From Comamonadaceae bacterium (GTDB lineage Bacteria > Pseudomonadota > Gammaproteobacteria > Burkholderiales > Burkholderiaceae_C), in NCBI GenBank assembly GCA_027490555.1, contig JAIXXW010000365.1, forward strand, positions 1 through 11,314: a stretch of 11,314 nt of DNA, in the 5' to 3' direction. Under the pieces are notes generated by a model. It searched no databases, was not told the DNA's origin, and was given only the letters and a program-made list of their open reading frames with translations. A program made the translations under genes and the position numbers. Below, piece by piece: positions 7,779 through 11,314 of the stretch (positions are counted from its first letter, which is position 1; each line of letters starts with the position of its first letter).

Positions 7779-7803
7779 GGCGATGGGCACCTTGGCCATC
7801 GCC
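7779..7803. terminator. Hairpin between the convergent phosphatase and pilin genes
   Basis: GGCGATGG (7779-7786) and CCATCGCC (7796-7803) form a perfect 8-bp stem with a 9-nt loop. It lies 16 bases past the phosphatase stop and 9 bases past the pilin stop. A bidirectional terminator or 3' stabiliser is plausible from the position. There is no T run on either side, so it is not a standard intrinsic terminator. Confidence 0.35.
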
Positions 7804-7812
7804 CCCAGCGCT

Positions 7813-8295
7813 TCACGAGGCCTTGCAGGACGCGGGCAGGTACTTCAGGGGCAAGCCGTTGACGGTGGCAGGCCCGCATCGCCAGCCGGCCACGGGTTTG
7901 CCGCCATCGGTGCTGCCGTTGACCGCCGTGGTGCCCGTTTGCAAGGGGGTGAGTGACAGGCTGTTGGCCGTGGCGCTGGTGCTGCCGCGCAAGGCCTGGT
8001 GGTTGCCGACCACGGTGATGACGCCATTGGCGTCGACACCGATGCTGCTGACAAACTTGCTGACCTGGTTTTCGCAGACCGTGGGCAGGGCCGCAGACAC
8101 ATCGGCCTCGGAGGCGGAGCTGATGGCGTCGTTCACGGCCGTCTTGCAGCCGCCGGCGGCGATCAGCATCTCCGAGACTTTGGCCCGGATGCTGTAGTCC
8201 TGGTAGGCCGGCAGGGCCAGCGCCCCCAAAATGCCGATGATCGCGATGACGATCATCAGCTCAATCAATGTCAGACCTTGTTGCCTTTTTTGCAT
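7813..8295 (-). CDS. pilA: Type IVa major pilin (prepilin), PilA family
   Basis: A 160-residue prepilin, the building block of type IV pili used for twitching, adhesion and DNA uptake. It has a short basic leader (MQKRQQG), cut by PilD after Gly7, and then a hydrophobic helix starting LTLIELMIVIAIIG with the conserved Glu at mature position 5. The first mature residue is Leu rather than the usual Phe. ALPAYQDYSIRAKVSE is typical of betaproteobacterial PilA. Cys50, Cys74, Cys140 and Cys157 are present; the last two probably close the C-terminal disulfide loop. The start is ATG 8295, supported by its Shine-Dalgarno sequence; a start at 8343 would put 16 extra residues before the leader. No other pilus gene is nearby. 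I saw no clear sigma-54 promoter upstream. Confidence 0.92.
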   Translation of the reverse strand: MQKRQQGLTLIELMIVIAIIGILGALALPAYQDYSIRAKVSEMLIAAGGCKTAVNDAISSASEADVSAALPTVCENQVSKFVSSIGVDANGVITVVGNHQALRGSTSATANSLSLTPLQTGTTAVNGSTDGGKPVAGWRCGPATVNGLPLKYLPASCKAS

Positions 8296-8300
8296 GGCAT

Positions 8301-8308
8301 CTCTCCCT
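8301..8308 (-). promoter_or_regulatory. Ribosome binding site of the pilin gene
   Basis: On the minus strand AGGGAGAG lies 5 nt before the ATG at 8295 (7 nt from its GGAG core). It supports the short prepilin leader over the longer reading at 8343. Confidence 0.75.
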
Positions 8309-8370
8309 GGTGAATGGGTGTCGATGGTAATCCATGCGGGCACCCAAGCTCCAGCCCAGACCAGCTCTTT

Positions 8371-8391
8371 CAGGGGGCGCGCAGCCCCCTG
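8371..8391. repeat. Perfect 8-bp inverted repeat after the TerC-family gene
   Basis: CAGGGGGC (8371-8378) and GCCCCCTG (8384-8391) flank a 5-nt loop, giving a very stable hairpin 10 bases past the stop of the TerC-family gene. In that gene's direction the hairpin is followed by AAAGAG, not T. It may therefore protect the 3' end or be a dispersed palindrome rather than an intrinsic terminator. It also lies in the upstream region of the pilin gene, about 75 bases before its start codon. Confidence 0.5.
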
Positions 8392-8401
8392 GGGTCCGTC
8401 T

Positions 8402-9115
8402 TCAGGCCGCTTCTTGGGTCGCGGCGCGGCGACGGGCCATGATGAGCTTGCCCAAAACCAGCACGGTCAAGGCACCGGCCACGCCCAGGCCATAGCCCCA
8501 GACTTTCTCTTGCGGGATATAAGCCACCAGGCCGGGGTCGGTCTGGATCATGGTGCCGGCGATCCAGCCCAGCAGCATGCCGCCGGCGGTGATGATCATC
8601 GGGAAGCGGTCCATGAGCTTGAGCACCAACTGGCTGCCCCAGACGATGATCGGGATGCTGACCAGCAGGCCGAAAATGACCAGAGGCATTTGGTGGTCGG
8701 GGTTGCCCGAGGACTGGGCTGCGCCCGCGATGGCGATCACGTTGTCCACGCTCATCACCAAGTCGGCAATGATCACGGTTTTCACAGCGCCCCAGAGCTT
8801 GTCGCTGCCCTGGATGTTGCTGTGGTCATCGTCTTCATCGGGGGTGAGCAGTTTCACCCCGATCCAGATGAGCAGCAGCGCGCCCACGAACTTGAGGTAG
8901 GGAATGGCCAGCAGCGTGAGGGCGAAAAAGATCAGGATCACGCGCAAAATGATGGCACCGGCCGTGCCCCAGATGATGCCCTTGGCACGTTGGTGTTCGG
9001 GCAATTGCCTGCAGGCCAGGGCGATCACCACGGCATTGTCGCCGCCCAACAGGATGTCGATCATGATGATCTGGGCCACAGCAACCCAGAAAGCGGCGGT
9101 CAGAAATTCTTCCAC
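8402..9115 (-). CDS. TerC family integral membrane protein (YjbE type)
   Basis: A 237-residue inner-membrane protein with about seven hydrophobic segments in two related halves. Each half carries the acidic family motif: GGDNAVV with Asp26-Asn27, and SVDNVIA with Asp124-Asn125. An acidic loop (PDEDDD, about 92-97) and a basic C terminus (ARRRAA) are also visible. TerC/YkoY/YjbE proteins are linked to manganese export and to metal loading of exported proteins; the tellurite name is historical. The start is GTG 9115, with AAGGA (9121-9125 on the minus strand) 5 nt upstream. The gene lies only about 45 bases behind the sucCD terminator, so its promoter must be compact or overlap that terminator. 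The yybP-ykoY manganese riboswitch often found before such genes is not visible here. Confidence 0.9.
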   Translation of the reverse strand: MEEFLTAAFWVAVAQIIMIDILLGGDNAVVIALACRQLPEHQRAKGIIWGTAGAIILRVILIFFALTLLAIPYLKFVGALLLIWIGVKLLTPDEDDDHSNIQGSDKLWGAVKTVIIADLVMSVDNVIAIAGAAQSSGNPDHQMPLVIFGLLVSIPIIVWGSQLVLKLMDRFPMIITAGGMLLGWIAGTMIQTDPGLVAYIPQEKVWGYGLGVAGALTVLVLGKLIMARRRAATQEAA

Positions 9116-9159
9116 GGTGGTCCTTTTGCCCGTCAGTGCAGGCGCTGGTTTGCAAAATA

Positions 9160-9198
9160 CAAAAAAGAAAACCGGGATTCTGCGTCAGAAACCCCGGT
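9160..9198 (-). terminator. Strong intrinsic terminator of the sucCD operon
   Basis: On the minus strand ACCGGGGTT, one bulged T and CTG pair with CAGAATCCCGGT, giving a stem of about 12 bp (one G-T pair) with a 3-nt loop. A T-rich tract, TTTCTTTTTT (9161-9170), follows. Two shorter hairpins precede it in the same 3' region: CAGGGC/GCCCTG (9233-9249) and TGTGG/CCACA (9206-9219). It ends sucCD transcription and insulates the TerC-family gene. Confidence 0.9.
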
Positions 9199-9261
9199 GT
9201 TTCATTGTGGCAAACCACATGGCGGCAGCCGGCAGGGCGCTGGGCCCTGAATGAAAAGATA

Positions 9262-10158
9262 TTACTTCAGCTGGGCCTTGAGCAACTTGCCCAGCTCGGA
9301 CGGGTTGCGCGTGACGATGAAGCCGCACTCTTCCATGATGGCCAGCTTGGCATCGGCCGTGTCGGCGCCGCCGCTGATGAGGGCGCCGGCGTGGCCCATG
9401 CGCTTGCCGGGAGGCGCCGTCACACCGGCGATGAAGCCGACAATGGGCTTTTTCATGTTGGCCTTGCACCACTGGGCGGCTTCGGCTTCATCGGGGCCGC
9501 CGATTTCACCGATCATGATCACGGCGTCAGTGTCCGGATCGTCGTTGAAGGCCTTCATCACGTCGATGTGCTTGAGGCCGTTGATCGGGTCGCCACCGAT
9601 GCCGACGGCGCTGGACTGGCCCAGACCCACTTCGGTCAGCATGGCCACGGCTTCGTAGGTCAAGGTGCCCGAGCGCGAGACCACGCCAATGCGGCCTTTG
9701 CGGTGGATGTGGCCGGGCATGATGCCGATCTTGATCTCGTCGGGGGTGATGAGGCCGGGGCAGTTGGGGCCCAGCAGCAGGGTTTTCTTGCCCCCAGCGG
9801 CTTCCTTGGCCTTCATCTTGTTGCGCACTTCGAGCATGTCGCGCACCGGGATGCCTTCGGTGATGCAGATGGCCAGGTCCAGATCGGCTTCGACGGCTTC
9901 CCAGATCGCAGCGGCAGCGCCTGCGGGCGGCACATAGATCACCGAGACGGTGGCGCCGGTCTGCTGGGCGGCTTCCTTGACCGAGGCGTAGATCGGGATG
10001 TTGAAGATGGATTCGCCGGCCTTCTTGGGGTTCACGCCCGCCACGAAGCAGTTCTTGCCGTTGGCGTATTCCTGGCACTTTTCGGTGTGGAACTGACCGG
10101 TTTTGCCGGTGATGCCCTGGGTGATGACTTTGGTGTCTTTGTTGATGTAGATGGACAT
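9262..10158 (-). CDS. sucD: Succinyl-CoA synthetase (ADP-forming) alpha subunit
   Basis: A 298-residue cytoplasmic TCA-cycle enzyme subunit: with SucC it converts succinyl-CoA, ADP (or GDP) and phosphate to succinate, CoA and ATP (or GTP). An N-terminal CoA-binding Rossmann domain (ITGKTGQFHTE, GVNPKKAG) is followed by LLGPNCPGLI and the ligase domain. The phosphorylated histidine is His256 in KRMGHAGALISGG (codon 9391-9393). The length is normal for the family. The start is ATG 10158 with AGGA 7 nt upstream; this Shine-Dalgarno sequence abuts the tandem repeat that fills the gap to sucC. The gene is read after sucC on one transcript that ends at the 9160-9198 terminator. Confidence 0.97.
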   Translation of the reverse strand: MSIYINKDTKVITQGITGKTGQFHTEKCQEYANGKNCFVAGVNPKKAGESIFNIPIYASVKEAAQQTGATVSVIYVPPAGAAAAIWEAVEADLDLAICITEGIPVRDMLEVRNKMKAKEAAGGKKTLLLGPNCPGLITPDEIKIGIMPGHIHRKGRIGVVSRSGTLTYEAVAMLTEVGLGQSSAVGIGGDPINGLKHIDVMKAFNDDPDTDAVIMIGEIGGPDEAEAAQWCKANMKKPIVGFIAGVTAPPGKRMGHAGALISGGADTADAKLAIMEECGFIVTRNPSELGKLLKAQLK

Positions 10159-10167
10159 GTTTATTCC

Positions 10168-10208
10168 TAATCAGTTGGGGGCCAAGCTGAAGATCGGCCC
10201 CGCAAAGT
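10168..10208. repeat. Tandem 41-bp unit 1 (REP-like hairpin) between sucC and sucD
   Basis: It begins TAATCAGTTGGGG and ends GCAAAGT on the plus strand. GGGGCC (10178-10183) pairs with GGCCCC (10196-10201) around a conserved centre containing AGCTGAAGATC. It is 34/41 identical to unit 2 and joins it without spacing. On the sucCD transcript it lies immediately before the sucD Shine-Dalgarno sequence. Confidence 0.85.
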
Positions 10209-10249
10209 TAATCAGTTGGGGACAGAGCTGAAGATCTGTCCCACAAAGA
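10209..10249. repeat. Tandem 41-bp unit 2 (REP-like hairpin) between sucC and sucD
   Basis: It has the same outline as unit 1, but its stem is GGGACAGA (10219-10226) with TCTGTCCC (10235-10242), 8 bp around an 8-nt loop. Compared with unit 1, two base pairs change on both sides and one A-C mismatch becomes G-C. It starts (on the minus strand) 3 bases after the sucC stop codon. Confidence 0.85.
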
Positions 10250-10252
10250 CAT

Positions 10253-11314
<1,062 letters not shown>

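Noticed and set aside
8231..9250. Plus-strand open frame opposite the TerC-family gene
   Set aside because: It overlaps a well-supported TerC protein on the other strand and has a His/Asp/Gln-rich composition typical of antisense reading.
9116..9261. yybP-ykoY manganese riboswitch upstream of the TerC-family gene
   Set aside because: Expected from the gene family, but the conserved sequence blocks are not visible and the space is filled by the sucCD terminator hairpins.
9136..10170. Plus-strand open frame opposite sucD
   Set aside because: SucD is unmistakable on the minus strand; this frame has a shadow-type Gly/Ala/Asp/His-rich composition.

Overview
The window looks like chromosome of a betaproteobacterium of the order Burkholderiales, most likely the family Comamonadaceae (Limnohabitans, Rhodoferax or Hydrogenophaga type). 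This rests on the high G+C content with strong third-position bias, a topoisomerase III carrying a C-terminal SWIB domain, the sequence style of the PilA-type pilin, and the sucC-sucD proteins. The genus is an inference from protein style; no rRNA or other marker is present. Both ends of the window cut through genes.

Layout. (1) Bases 1-2475 (+) hold the 3' part of topB, DNA topoisomerase III, with two Cys4 zinc ribbons, a Lys/Ala-rich linker and a SWIB domain. (2) Bases 2476-2810 have no recognisable gene and probably contain the promoter of the next operon. (3) Bases 2811-7762 (+) are a four-gene operon: a periplasmic binding protein, a two-in-one fused permease, an ABC ATPase and a HAD-superfamily phosphatase. 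The last two genes overlap by an ATGA, and a terminator-like hairpin sits between the binding protein and the permease. (4) Bases 7813-8295 (-) encode a type IVa major pilin, convergent with the phosphatase. (5) Bases 8402-9115 (-) encode a TerC/YjbE-type membrane protein. (6) Bases 9262-11314 (-) are sucD and most of sucC (succinyl-CoA synthetase), closed by a strong intrinsic terminator at 9160-9198. The sucC-sucD gap carries two tandem 41-bp units.

How the genes work together. The transporter has the architecture usually labelled iron(III) ABC transport. However, the binding protein carries a His-Asp pair and a Glu at the spacing I recall for the sugar-phosphate site of Actinobacillus AfuA. 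The permease is a single fused AfuB-like chain, and the last gene is a YihX-like phosphatase. Together these suggest uptake of a phosphorylated sugar (or another organophosphate) followed by intracellular dephosphorylation. SucC and SucD are the beta and alpha subunits of one TCA-cycle enzyme. topB, pilA and terC are independent neighbours.

The two most noteworthy items are this transporter-phosphatase operon and the tandem repeat between sucC and sucD. The two repeat copies differ mostly by changes that keep or improve base pairing in their hairpin stems, which looks like a REP-type structured element inside the sucCD transcript. The other gene functions are conventional.
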